Shown here piece after piece: positions 25,940 to 33,939 of a DNA stretch of 64,000 bases. The DNA is from Mesorhizobium sp. NFR06. Lineage in GTDB: Bacteria; Pseudomonadota; Alphaproteobacteria; Rhizobiales; Rhizobiaceae. How positions within the stretch are numbered: the stretch's first letter is position 1; every line of letters begins with the position of its first letter. The stretch covers positions 1 through 64,000 of the forward strand of contig NZ_FOVT01000006.1 of NCBI RefSeq assembly GCF_900115245.1, written 5' to 3'. The notes under the pieces are model-generated. The model worked only from the letters and a program-made list of their open reading frames with translations. It ran no database searches and was not told where the DNA came from. The position numbers and the translations under genes are program-made.

Positions 25940-26734
25940 TCACATCCCCCTCCCGCGATGGCCATGAAACCGGGCATGGTGATGCGCGCAGTAGGAGCGT
26001 GCGCCGGTGGTGCGCAACCCGCAGCACAGCATGTCGGGGCTGGGGCGCGCGCCGGGCGGATCATCCTCCGGATCGCGCAGCGCGAGGTCGAGCGGGGCGC
26101 GGCAGCGGCCGAACAAGCAATCGAGGAAGCGCATCGCCGCGACATGCGGCTGGCGGCCAGGGTTGACCGGGGGCGGCGGCGCCGGAAGCTTGTAGAGCTG
26201 CGCTTCGGATTTCTGGCGCTCGCCTAGGGCGAGCCAGGCTGGGGGCAGCGTGCGCGCGGGCTTGCGGGACTTGGGTCTTTTGGGGTTGGGGGCAGCACGG
26301 GCCTCGACGACATCCGTTTGCGCGGAGAACTCATTAGCGGAGACGCCGGCGGGACAGCGCCCCCCTCTGCCCTCCCGGGCATCTCCCCCACAAGGGGGGA
26401 GATTGGCAGTTCCAGCGCCGGCGTTCCCCATCAGCTCGGCCTGTCTGGAAAGCGCGGCGGGTTCGGTCAAACCTCCGGCCGCCACCCTGCCCCGCCGGCC
26501 AGGACGATCGGGTCGGGCGTGCTTCCTCGGCCTGCCGCCGGCGCGGCCGCCTTTGGGGTTGGCGAAGCCGATGGCGCTCAAGCCGGCGTTGCGGTGGACG
26601 ATGCCGATGATGGCGTTGCGCGAGACGGGGCTGCCGCGCAGCGCGCTGAAGCGGCCGGCGATGCGCGAGGCCGAAAGCCCCTGCTTCAGCAAGGCGGCGA
26701 TCTCGTCGATTTCCTTCTCGGTATAGGCTGCCAT
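25940..26734 (-). CDS. GcrA-like cell-cycle regulator with an in-frame palindromic repeat
   Basis: Residues 1-55 (YTEKEIDEIAALLKQGLSAS and GSPVSRNAIIGIVHR) match the DNA-binding N-terminus of GcrA, which binds methylated GANTC sites and sigma-70 in alphaproteobacteria. The C-terminus has a Cys/His-rich segment (FLDCLFGRC and CCGLRTTG). Residues about 109-131 (ANLPPCGGDAREGRGG and following) are encoded by an intergenic-type repeat (26341-26411) that keeps the frame open. The usual GcrA is about 170 residues; this one is 264. Given its neighbours it is probably a prophage-type paralogue rather than the main cellular GcrA. Confidence 0.75.
   Translation of the reverse strand: MAAYTEKEIDEIAALLKQGLSASRIAGRFSALRGSPVSRNAIIGIVHRNAGLSAIGFANPKGGRAGGRPRKHARPDRPGRRGRVAAGGLTEPAALSRQAELMGNAGAGTANLPPCGGDAREGRGGRCPAGVSANEFSAQTDVVEARAAPNPKRPKSRKPARTLPPAWLALGERQKSEAQLYKLPAPPPPVNPGRQPHVAAMRFLDCLFGRCRAPLDLALRDPEDDPPGARPSPDMLCCGLRTTGARSYCAHHHARFHGHRGRGM
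26341..26411. repeat. Palindromic repeat inside the GcrA-like gene
   Basis: Nearly identical over some 60 bp to the intergenic copy at 62946-63008 (GCCGGCGGGACAGCGCCCCC and the CTCCCCCACAAGGGGGGAG hairpin). It lies within an open frame and adds about 24 codons. Confidence 0.8.
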
Positions 26735-26844
26735 CTTCTCATTCCGTTGATTGCTTGGGCATGGGCTTGCGAAGGGCTCGGCTGAAGGCCAAGCGCCAGG
26801 GTTCGGCCGCGAGGCCGTCGGTCGGGTTCGGAAAAGGGTCGGGA

Positions 26845-27167
26845 TCAGGCGGGGCGCGCGGCCCCTTCCAGTTCGCGAAGCCTGGCTTCAGCCGCGGCGC
26901 GCGTCAGGCCAGACACGGCCCGGCCCGTCGTCCGGTCGAACAGGATGACGGTGCCGTCCTCGGTGCGGATGCAGCTTGTGCCGCCCGAATTGGCGGCCGG
27001 AGCCGGGGGAGGAACGGCTCCGGCCGTTCCGGTGAACCGGGGTGCGGGCGGTCCAGCCGGATCCGGGGCAAGCGCCCCGGAATGCGCCGGACCGGGGAGG
27101 AGGACAGTCCGGACGATTCGAATTGGAAAGACGGGTCGAATTGGAAAGACGGGGGCAACGCGTTCAT
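26845..27167 (-). pseudogene. Probable frameshifted gene of the phage-like module
   Basis: ATG 27167 overlaps the stop of the upstream Cro-like gene by 4 bp (ATGA), which marks a natural start, but the frame from it loses protein character and ends at 26904. The protein-like stretch (SCIRTEDGTVILFDRTTGR and SGLTRAAAEARLRELEG) is in another frame ending at 26845. A single frameshift between about 26960 and 27110 would join them. An 18-bp tandem duplication (AATTGGAAAGACGGG unit) at 27121-27155 lies near the start. Function unknown. Confidence 0.45.
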
Positions 27168-27520
27168 GCCGCCTCCCCTTGCATGGCGACGGCCCCTTGC
27201 AGGGCAGCGGCGCGGCCGGCCAGCCATTCGTAGCTGATGCCGGCAACGCCCAGCCGGCGGCTCGCTGCGACCACATGCGGCCAGTGCTGCGGCGCGATGC
27301 GGCCGCGCCGGCGCATCTGGCGCGCCGCCTCGTAGCCGCAGCCGACATCGGCGGCGAAAGCGCCAATGCTCTGCCAACGGTCGATAAGCCCCGAGACACT
27401 CGTGGGCAGCCCCGAGATACTCGTGGGCGGCCCCGAGATGTTCGTCGGCGGCCCGAAGGCGCCGGCGGGCGGCGCCGGAATCACGGGCAATGCGGAAATG
27501 CTTGCAGGATGCTCATTCAT
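27164..27520 (-). CDS. Cro-like small DNA-binding protein
   Basis: The 118-residue protein has a disordered N-terminus with a short duplicated motif (PTSISG and PTSVSG) and a C-terminal helix-turn-helix-like domain (IDRWQSIGAFAADVGCGYEA, then ARQMRRRGRIAPQHWPHVVA). It is transcribed divergently from the CI-like repressor with 80 bp between the starts, the classic layout of a phage immunity switch. It probably binds the CGTAC palindromes in between. Confidence 0.65.
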   Translation of the reverse strand: MNEHPASISALPVIPAPPAGAFGPPTNISGPPTSISGLPTSVSGLIDRWQSIGAFAADVGCGYEAARQMRRRGRIAPQHWPHVVAASRRLGVAGISYEWLAGRAAALQGAVAMQGEAA

Positions 27521-27528
27521 GCGCTAAG

Positions 27529-27543
27529 CGTACGTTATGTACG
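27529..27543. promoter_or_regulatory. Operator 1: perfect palindrome CGTAC-N5-GTACG
   Basis: CGTAC GTTAT GTACG lies 9 bp upstream of the Cro-like start. The same motif occurs at 35141-35155 and, with one mismatch, at 27563-27577. Confidence 0.75.
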
Positions 27544-27562
27544 AAAAGCACGCAAGCGAAAT

Positions 27563-27577
27563 CGTACACTTTGGACG
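27563..27577. promoter_or_regulatory. Operator 2: CGTAC-N5-GGACG (one mismatch)
   Basis: Second site between the divergent Cro-like and CI-like genes, 34 bp centre to centre from operator 1. A further half-site GTACG is at 27596-27600, directly before the repressor ATG. Confidence 0.65.
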
Positions 27578-27600
27578 ATAATTTTCAGGCATTTTGTACG

Positions 27601-28233
27601 ATGATGGATTCTCGGCACAGATTGCAGCAGGCGCGAGCCCAGGCCGGCTATGCTTCGCCCAGCGATGCGGCGCGCGCGCTGCGCGACATCAACAAGAACA
27701 CGCTGATCAGCCACGAGAACGGCAACCGGCCGCTGTCGCGCAAGGCGGCGGAGAAATACGGCCGGCTGTTCGGCGTCGATCCCGGCTGGCTCCTGTTCAA
27801 CGGCGACGGCGCGGAAGCGGCGCCCGTCCACCTTGCGCCCTCGCCCGTCACCATAGACGTGCCGATCGTGTCCTGGATCAGCGCCGGCGAACTCGGCAGC
27901 CAGGACAGCGTCGTCAACCTCTCCGACTATCCGACCATTCCCACCGCCGACCTCGAGGAAGGCGAGTGGATCGCGCTGCGCGTCGACGGGCCGTCGATGA
28001 ACAAGATCTCGCCGCCGGATTCGATCATCTTCGTCAACCTGCGCGACAAGCGGCTGGTGACCAATGGCTGCTACGTGATTTCCGACGAGACGGGACGGGC
28101 CACCTACAAGCGCTGGCGCCCGAACGACAACCCGCCCTTCCAGCCGGCGTCCTACCTGGACATTCCCCCGCCGGAGCTGGAAGGCGCGATCACGATCATC
28201 GGGCGGGTGAAGCGGTCGATGATCGATATGTGA
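27601..28233 (+). CDS. XRE family repressor with LexA-like S24 peptidase domain (CI-like)
   Basis: The 210-residue protein has an N-terminal helix-turn-helix (about 5-60) and a C-terminal S24 domain (about 85-210) with cleavage site A95-G96 (ISAGEL), nucleophile S132 in DGPSMNK and base K170 in TYKRW. These residues are those of self-cleaving repressors such as lambda CI and LexA, which respond to RecA filaments. It starts directly after an operator half-site and is divergent from the Cro-like gene. It probably represses both, and also the gene at 35184 that carries the same palindrome. Confidence 0.88.
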   Translation: MMDSRHRLQQARAQAGYASPSDAARALRDINKNTLISHENGNRPLSRKAAEKYGRLFGVDPGWLLFNGDGAEAAPVHLAPSPVTIDVPIVSWISAGELGSQDSVVNLSDYPTIPTADLEEGEWIALRVDGPSMNKISPPDSIIFVNLRDKRLVTNGCYVISDETGRATYKRWRPNDNPPFQPASYLDIPPPELEGAITIIGRVKRSMIDM

Positions 28234-28397
28234 GGGTAGCGCCGCGGCAGCGAGCGGCTCGCCGCCCTACCAGCAGTGTAGAGCAGTCACAGTCTACACA
28301 AAGAACAAAAAAAGAACTTTTGCGACTTGTGCTTGTCTTCGAAATCCCGTTAGATCACGGATGCGTGAGGCTGGGGTCCCGTTGCTGGGAGGGGGTC

Positions 28398-29270
28398 GTG
28401 AACAAATCGGTCAGGGAAAATCTGATTTTCATCCTGGTGGCGCATGCCTGCTTCCTGGCGGAGCCGGCCATAGTGCATGGCGAGGACATGGACTATCACC
28501 CGCAAAATTTTACCCAGCCTCTGAGCGCCGCCAGAGGCACAATCACTCCGGCTGGCGGCGGCGCCATCTACCTGAAGCCGGAGGATCGCTGCAACCTGGT
28601 GGTGAAGGAGTTCGGCTGGGACCGAGACCAGTGCGGCACGATCGACCAGCTGATCTTCGGCTTCACGCCGGAGATCGATAACCTCACGGTCGAACAGCCC
28701 GTTTCGGACGGCTATGTCAGCCTGGCGGACTGGGATTCCGGCGATCGTAACGAGGAGATCAGCTCCATCGAGGAGAGCTTCAAGGAATCGGTGAAGGCGC
28801 AATCGCAGCGCGTCGGACAGGACATCCGCTTCGACGGCTGGCTCGTCTATCCGCAGATCGATAAGGGCAAGAACATCCTCTACTACGCCAACATCCTCAA
28901 CTGGGGCGGCGACAGGACGATCAACATCTCGGTCTCGATCTTCGACCGGCAGGGCTATGTGCCGATGAAGATCGTGCCGGTGAACGGCAACATCGCGGCC
29001 GAATCCGTGCAGAAGATCGTCGAGGCGTCGGCCGCCGCCTACAAGCCGAAGGCCGGAAGCTCCTATTTTGAATTCTCCAGCGGCGACAAGGTAGCGGGCT
29101 ACGGCGCGATGGGCGTGCTGGCGGCAATGCTCGGCGTCAAATACGGCAAGGCCGCGGGCGTCGGCCTCATCGCGCTGGCGCTGGTGGTGCTGAAAAAGGG
29201 CGCCTTCCTGCTGCTTCTGCCGCTGGTCTGGCTGAGAAAGCTGTTCAAACGCAACAAGGCCGATAGCTGA
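28398..29270 (+). CDS. DUF2167 membrane protein
   Basis: The 290-residue protein has a signal peptide (1-29), a DUF2167 domain (about 45-225; the stretch RFDGWLVYPQIDKGKNILYY is typical) and a C-terminal Gly-rich membrane region (about 235-280) followed by a basic tail. DUF2167 proteins are widespread envelope proteins of unknown function. GTG 28398 has GGGAGGGGG upstream. A TPR protein follows 18 bp later, so the two are probably co-transcribed. Confidence 0.85.
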   Translation: MNKSVRENLIFILVAHACFLAEPAIVHGEDMDYHPQNFTQPLSAARGTITPAGGGAIYLKPEDRCNLVVKEFGWDRDQCGTIDQLIFGFTPEIDNLTVEQPVSDGYVSLADWDSGDRNEEISSIEESFKESVKAQSQRVGQDIRFDGWLVYPQIDKGKNILYYANILNWGGDRTINISVSIFDRQGYVPMKIVPVNGNIAAESVQKIVEASAAAYKPKAGSSYFEFSSGDKVAGYGAMGVLAAMLGVKYGKAAGVGLIALALVVLKKGAFLLLLPLVWLRKLFKRNKADS

Positions 29271-29288
29271 TCGCTGGATAACCGGCGC

Positions 29289-30236
29289 ATGGCCGAGCGA
29301 GCGGATGACAGCCGGTTGATAGGACTGGTGCGAAAATGGCGCCTGCCGCTGTTGCTTCTGCTGGCCGGCCTCGTCGTCCTCGACTTCCGGGGCGCCATGG
29401 GGATCGCCGCAAATCTGACCTATGCAGCCTGTATTGGCAATGGGACCGACCCCGATCGGCGGCTCGAAGCCTGCACACATATCGTGGAGGACAAGGCCGG
29501 GCGCGCCGACAAGCGCGCAATAGCCTATTTCAAGCGCGCCTATGCGTGGGCCGCAAAGGGTGATTATGACCGCGCCATCGCCGACAGCGACGACGCGATC
29601 AATATCGATCCGAAATATGCCGTTGCCTACTACAATCGGGGCATCTTCTGGTCGGGCAAGGGTGACGACAACCGGGCCATCACCGATTTCGGCCAGGCGA
29701 TCAGCTTCGGTTTCAATGGCGCCGACGCTTACCAGAACAGGGGCGCGGCCTGGGCATCCAAGGGCAATTACGAGCGCGCCATCGCCGACTTCACCCAGGC
29801 GATCGATATCGACCCGAAACAGGCCAGAGCCTATTTAGCCCGGGGCACGGCCTGGGGGCAAAGCGGCGATTACGATCGCGCCATCGCCGATTTTACCCAG
29901 GCGATTGGCGTCGATCCGGCTGGCGCCGATCCCTACGCCTACTACAGCCGAGGCGTCGCCTGGTCGCATAAGGGCGACGACGACCGCGCCATCGCCGACT
30001 ACGACCGGGCCGTGGATCTCGATCCCAAACTGGCCGACGCGTACTACGGGCTGGGTCTCGCCTGGGCGCACAAAGGCGACCACGACCAAGCCATCGTCGA
30101 CTACGACCACGCCATCGCGCTCAACCGGAAATCCGCCGATTTCTACAGTGCCCGAAGCGCCTCCTGGAAGGCGAAGGGGAACCGCGAACGCGCCGAGGCG
30201 GACCGGAAGGCGGCGCTTGGCCTTGGGGAGAAGTAG
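29289..30236 (+). CDS. Membrane-anchored TPR-repeat protein
   Basis: The 315-residue protein has a membrane segment (about 17-36) and six to seven tetratricopeptide repeats from residue 75 to the end, each of the form GDYDRAIADxxxAIxxDPKxAxAYxxRG. TPRs mediate protein-protein contacts, so the protein is probably a periplasmic scaffold. The high identity among repeats suggests recent duplication within the gene. It lies 18 bp after the DUF2167 gene. Confidence 0.88.
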   Translation: MAERADDSRLIGLVRKWRLPLLLLLAGLVVLDFRGAMGIAANLTYAACIGNGTDPDRRLEACTHIVEDKAGRADKRAIAYFKRAYAWAAKGDYDRAIADSDDAINIDPKYAVAYYNRGIFWSGKGDDNRAITDFGQAISFGFNGADAYQNRGAAWASKGNYERAIADFTQAIDIDPKQARAYLARGTAWGQSGDYDRAIADFTQAIGVDPAGADPYAYYSRGVAWSHKGDDDRAIADYDRAVDLDPKLADAYYGLGLAWAHKGDHDQAIVDYDHAIALNRKSADFYSARSASWKAKGNRERAEADRKAALGLGEK

Positions 30237-30278
30237 ACGCCACCTCGTGCGGCGGCGATTGGTGCCGGCAGCCGCGCG

Positions 30279-30308
30279 GCCAATCTCCCCTCACGGGGCG
30301 AGATTGGC
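30279..30308. repeat. Short palindromic repeat
   Basis: GCCAATCTCCCC and the matching GGGGCGAGATTGGC form one hairpin between the convergent TPR and thiamine-precursor binding-protein genes. Confidence 0.6.
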
Positions 30309-30320
30309 CGTGTTGACGGC

Positions 30321-31331
30321 CTACCCCAAAAACTCATTCGTGAAATACGCTCCGACATCCGGCTTCTCCTTCAGCGCCTTGCCGTTGCCGTCGAGCAATA
30401 TCCCCGACGCAAACAGATAGCCGCCCATCGCCTCCATCTTCGCCTTGTCCATCGTGCCGATGGCGCCTTTCGCGTTCTTCAAAAAGTGCCCATCGTTCAG
30501 CGCCTTCAGCGAGGCGTGCACCAGCGCCGGATTGGTCAGCGTGTCCTTGTTGGCGGCGATCAGCAGCTCGCCGGCTTCCTCGGCGCGATCGACGGCGAGC
30601 GCGTAGCCGCGCCGCGTTGCCTGGACGAAGGCTGCCGCCCGCTTCGGGTCTGCGGCGAGGAAGGCGTTGCTGGAAACGATCAGCGTGGTGTGCTCGTCCG
30701 GCACCCCGTAATCGGCGTAGCGGAAGCTGCGCTGCTTCAAGCCCTTCAGCTCGGCCTCGACGCCTTCCCAGGTCGAAACTTCCAGCGTGAAATCGACGGC
30801 GCCATTGGCCAGCGCCTCATAGGCCGAGGTGCCGAGCGTCACGGTCGAAAAATCGCCCTTGCCGCCGTCATGGCGGATGATGGTCCGGAGCAGCGCGTTC
30901 TCCCAGGCGCTGCCGAAGCCGCCATAGGTCAGGCTGTCGAGATTTTTCGGGCTTTTGATCGCGGCGCGGTCGGCGTTGAAGACGACGCGGCCGGTCTCGG
31001 ACTGGACGACGGCGTAGACGGCTTTCAGGTCGGCGCCGGCGCTCTTTTGGGTGAACAGGCCGAGTGAACCGGAAATGCCGAAATCGGCGACGCGGTTGGC
31101 GACCAGCGTGCCCGAGCCGGTGTCGCCATAGGGCAGGATTTCGACGTCGAGACCGGCATCGCGGTAAAAGCCCTTGTCGCGGGCGACGAACAGTCCGATG
31201 TGGTTGGTGTTGACGGTCCAGTCCAGCGCGACGGTGATTTTTTGCGGCGTGGCGGCCCTGGCGATGGTGGGCAGCGGCAGGCCGGCGGCCAGAGCCAGAA
31301 ACAGCGCCTGGCGGCGGGTGAAGTCGGTCAT
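30321..31331 (-). CDS. thiY: ABC transporter substrate-binding protein, thiamine-precursor type (NMT1/THI5-like)
   Basis: The 336-residue protein has a twin-arginine-like signal (TRRQALFLALAAGLPL) and an NMT1/THI5-like domain (ALDWTVNTNHIGLFVARDKG, residues about 35-54). Members bind N-formyl-aminomethylpyrimidine or hydroxymethylpyrimidine in the periplasm. It is the last gene of a four-gene minus-strand operon behind a TPP riboswitch, with ATPase, permease and YkoF-like genes, and overlaps the ATPase gene by 4 bp. The symbol thiY rests on this context. Confidence 0.88.
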   Translation of the reverse strand: MTDFTRRQALFLALAAGLPLPTIARAATPQKITVALDWTVNTNHIGLFVARDKGFYRDAGLDVEILPYGDTGSGTLVANRVADFGISGSLGLFTQKSAGADLKAVYAVVQSETGRVVFNADRAAIKSPKNLDSLTYGGFGSAWENALLRTIIRHDGGKGDFSTVTLGTSAYEALANGAVDFTLEVSTWEGVEAELKGLKQRSFRYADYGVPDEHTTLIVSSNAFLAADPKRAAAFVQATRRGYALAVDRAEEAGELLIAANKDTLTNPALVHASLKALNDGHFLKNAKGAIGTMDKAKMEAMGGYLFASGILLDGNGKALKEKPDVGAYFTNEFLG

Positions 31332-32107
31332 TTCAACTCTCCATCGGATGATCGGGAAATCGGGATCGGCTGGCCAAGCAGCGTGTCGAGGATGCCGGCC
31401 TCGATCGCGGCCGCCTCGCGGGCGAGCGCCGCACTTTCGGTGCGCGGGCGCGGCAGCGGCACCGCCACCTCGCTCACCACGCGGGCGGGCCGCGCCGAGA
31501 GCACGTAGATGCGGTCGGACAGGAGCACCGCCTCGCGCACGTCATGGGTGATCAGCAGCGCCGTCCAGCGGTTGCCTTGCCACATCGTCTCCAGCCAGCG
31601 CTGCATGGCGGCCCGCGTCAGCGCGTCGAGCGCGCCGAACGGCTCGTCGAGCAAAAGCATGTCGCGCTGCTGCACCACAGTGCGCAGCAAGGCGGCGCGC
31701 TGGCGCATGCCGCCCGAAAGCTCGGCCGGCCAGGCGCGCTCGAAGCCGGCAAGGCCGAACCCGGCGAACAAGGGCGCGACACGCTGGCGCGCGGCGCGGC
31801 GCGAGAGCCCCTGCACCTCGAGCCCGAGCGTCGCATTGTCGATGACGCGCCGCCACGGCATCAGCGCGTCGCGCTGCGGCATGAAGGCGAAACGGGCGCC
31901 GTGATCGTCGAGCGGCGCGCCGTCGAAGCGCATCGAGCCCTCGCCCTTCAACGCGCCGGTGAGCAGCTGGAACAGCGTCGACTTGCCGGCGCCGGAAGGG
32001 CCGAGGATCGAGACGAACTCGCCGGCGCCGACATCAAGCGACACGCCGGCCAGCACCTCGAGCGCGCCGAAGCTTTTGCGGACGTCGCGGAGCTCGAGCC
32101 GGGTCAT
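31328..32107 (-). CDS. thiZ: ABC transporter ATPase, thiamine-precursor type
   Basis: The 259-residue protein has Walker A GPSGAGKST (about residues 36-44), Q-loop in FMPQRDALMPW, signature LSGGMRQRAALLR, Walker B MLLLDEPFGALD and the H-loop LLITHDVREA. It is the nitrate/taurate/thiamine-precursor subclass. Overlaps of 4 bp with both neighbours show tight coupling. It powers uptake by the adjacent permease. Confidence 0.9.
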   Translation of the reverse strand: MTRLELRDVRKSFGALEVLAGVSLDVGAGEFVSILGPSGAGKSTLFQLLTGALKGEGSMRFDGAPLDDHGARFAFMPQRDALMPWRRVIDNATLGLEVQGLSRRAARQRVAPLFAGFGLAGFERAWPAELSGGMRQRAALLRTVVQQRDMLLLDEPFGALDALTRAAMQRWLETMWQGNRWTALLITHDVREAVLLSDRIYVLSARPARVVSEVAVPLPRPRTESAALAREAAAIEAGILDTLLGQPIPISRSSDGELK

Positions 32108-33051
32108 GGCCGATCCTGCGCGGATGGGTCGGACCTGGCTTCGCGGCCCGCCTTCCCGCTCCTTGCATTTTCCCAGGGCATGGCGATCTGTTGGACGAGC
32201 ACGGCAAGTCCGAACAGCGCCAGTGTCAGAACCGAGCTGACGGCGACGGCGGCGAGCACCAGGTCGGGGCGGAAATTGTTCTTGGCGCTGAGCATGTAGA
32301 TGCCCAGCCCTTTGGCCGCGCCCGCATATTCGGCGAAGATCGCGCCGACCACGGCATAGGTGATGGAGATCCTCAAGCCGGCGAAGAAATAGGGCAGCGC
32401 CGACGGCAGCCGCGCCAGCCGGAAGATGCGCCAGCGCCCCGCCCCCATCGCGGCAAGCATCTGGGCGATCTCCTTCTCGGTCGCGGCATAGCCCTCGACC
32501 AGCGCCACCATCATCGGGAAGAACGTGACCAGCGCCACCAGCAGGATTTTCGGCAGAAGCCCAAAGCCGAACCACAGCACCACCAGCGGCGCGATCGCCA
32601 CCAGCGGCAGGGTCTGGCTGGCGATCAGCAGCGGCAACAGCGCGCGGCGTAACGGGGCCAGGAAATCGACCAGCGCCGAGAGGATGAAGGCGGCAAGGAG
32701 CGAACAGGCGAAGCCGGCCAGCGTGGCGCGGATGGTGGGCAGCGCGTTTTCAGCGAGCGCCGCGCGGTTCTCCCAGGCTTGCTGCAGCACGCGGGAGGGC
32801 GCGGGCAGCATGGTCGGCGCGATGCCGCCGAGGCGGGCGTAGAGCTCCCAAGCGGTGAGGAGCAGCGCGAAAGCGAGGACGGCGGGGACAGCCTTGGCGA
32901 GAGCCGAAGTGACGGCTGATCTCCCCCCTTGTGGGGGAGATTGGATGTCGCCCCGGCTTTCGCCAATCGCCGATGGCCCCACTCCCTCTTCCGAGAGGCG
33001 GTCGGATGCAGGGATAATTCCCCCACGCATTGGATCGAACGAAACAGCCAC
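32104..33051 (-). CDS. thiX: ABC transporter permease, thiamine-precursor type, with repeat-derived N-terminus
   Basis: From residue about 48 on this is a normal six-helix permease with the inner-membrane coupling motif EYAATEKEIAQMLAAMGAGR-like stretch (about 170-190). The first 47 residues are unlike the family, and residues about 22-46 (AIGESRGDIQSPPQGGRSA) are encoded by an intergenic-type palindromic repeat. GTG 33051 with GAGG upstream lies 27 bp after the YkoF-like stop, so the start is probably here and the repeat is translated. No ATG, GTG or TTG start was seen after the repeat and before the permease domain. Confidence 0.85.
   Translation of the reverse strand: MAVSFDPMRGGIIPASDRLSEEGVGPSAIGESRGDIQSPPQGGRSAVTSALAKAVPAVLAFALLLTAWELYARLGGIAPTMLPAPSRVLQQAWENRAALAENALPTIRATLAGFACSLLAAFILSALVDFLAPLRRALLPLLIASQTLPLVAIAPLVVLWFGFGLLPKILLVALVTFFPMMVALVEGYAATEKEIAQMLAAMGAGRWRIFRLARLPSALPYFFAGLRISITYAVVGAIFAEYAGAAKGLGIYMLSAKNNFRPDLVLAAVAVSSVLTLALFGLAVLVQQIAMPWENARSGKAGREARSDPSAQDRP
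32914..32985. repeat. Palindromic repeat at the 5' end of the permease gene
   Basis: GATCTCCCCCCTTGTGGGG hairpin followed by GGCTTTCGCCAATCGCCGA, the same as other copies in the window (for example near 4738 and 53484). It lies within the translated N-terminus of the permease. Confidence 0.75.
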
Positions 33052-33078
33052 GACATTTACCTCGGCAGCGCTACGCGC

Positions 33079-33687
33079 TCAAACCGCGCTCGGGCTGTTT
33101 GCCGAAACGGTGATGTCGAGGGTCACGTGGCCCGCACTCGGGCCGAAGCGGCAGAAGGCTTCGGCGAGCGTGGCAAACACCGCGCCGGCGTCGCCGCGCA
33201 GCTTGGTGCAGAAATGCTTGGAGCGCTCATAGACGCCGGACTGCTTCAGGAAATCGATGCAGCCATAGATCTCGTCCATGTGGTCGCCGGTGCCCATGAC
33301 ATAGAGCGAGAACTGCGCCGCCGTGGGCTGGTTGGTCGAAGGCGTTGCCTGCACGGCGCGCAGCGCCGCCAGCTTACGCTCCTCCAGCGGAATCGCCGGG
33401 CCGCCGATCTCGTGCGAGCGGCAGATCGGATCGTCCGGCTCGCCGGGGCAGCCGCGCGAGACGGCGGCCGACAGCACGCAGTGCTTGCCGCTTCCGGCGG
33501 CTGCCACGAACAGGTCGCGCATGGCCGGAAACAGCACTTCGGGCGGCCCGACCAGCAGTGTCGAAATGTCGTCGGTCTCGATCCTCAGCCTGTCGCGCCA
33601 GGGATCGAGCGCGCCAAGCGCGCCAAGGATGACGCCGACGAAATCGTCGGCCATGGGATAGAGGGAAATCTGTGCGCCGGAAAACAT
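33079..33687 (-). CDS. YkoF-like thiamine/hydroxymethylpyrimidine-binding protein
   Basis: The 202-residue protein has two ACT-like halves with the YkoF motif near each start (MFSGAQISLYPMADDFVGVI and AAQFSLYVMGTGDHMDEIYG). YkoF of Bacillus binds thiamine or its pyrimidine part. It is the first gene after a TPP riboswitch and heads the transporter operon, so it may act as an intracellular binding or trafficking partner. Start is ATG 33687, with GAGG just after the riboswitch 3' side. Confidence 0.85.
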   Translation of the reverse strand: MFSGAQISLYPMADDFVGVILGALGALDPWRDRLRIETDDISTLLVGPPEVLFPAMRDLFVAAAGSGKHCVLSAAVSRGCPGEPDDPICRSHEIGGPAIPLEERKLAALRAVQATPSTNQPTAAQFSLYVMGTGDHMDEIYGCIDFLKQSGVYERSKHFCTKLRGDAGAVFATLAEAFCRFGPSAGHVTLDITVSANSPSAV

Positions 33688-33689
33688 GG

Positions 33690-33783
33690 CCCGCCTCGCT
33701 CCGCTGGTATTATCCAGATCAGCTTTAGGGTCCGGAGGCTTGCTGCCCCCATCTCAGCCCCGACCGTACGGAGCACCCCTGTG
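33690..33783 (-). promoter_or_regulatory. TPP riboswitch (THI element)
   Basis: On the minus strand the conserved blocks are present in order: GGGGTGCTC (start), GGGGCTGAGATGGGGG (pyrimidine-binding arm), and CTGATCTGGATAATACCAGC (pyrophosphate-sensing arm). The last part runs into the ribosome site of the YkoF-like gene, which suggests control of translation. It would shut off the whole thiamine-precursor operon when thiamine pyrophosphate is plentiful. Confidence 0.93.
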
Positions 33784-33850
33784 GATGGGCGCGTTAAAGC
33801 ACTGTTCGGGCGCTTGGGAAAGCTTTTTTTGACGGCGTCGATTGGGCCAA

Positions 33851-33876
33851 GGGCATCTCCCCTTGGGGAGATTGTC
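33851..33876. repeat. Short palindromic repeat
   Basis: GGGCATCTCCCC / GGGGAGAT hairpin between the riboswitch and the nucleotidyltransferase operators. Confidence 0.5.
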
Positions 33877-33880
33877 CACG

Positions 33881-33908
33881 TTATAAGATCTTCACCATTT
33901 TCTTATAA
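33881..33908. promoter_or_regulatory. Operator A: TTATAAGA-N12-TCTTATAA
   Basis: A perfect 28-bp dyad with 8-bp arms in an AT-rich island upstream of the nucleotidyltransferase gene. The same arms and the same 12-bp spacing recur at 33940-33967. Confidence 0.75.
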
Positions 33909-33939
33909 CCGCCTTGCAATCCAGCCCGGCATGCTTCAG

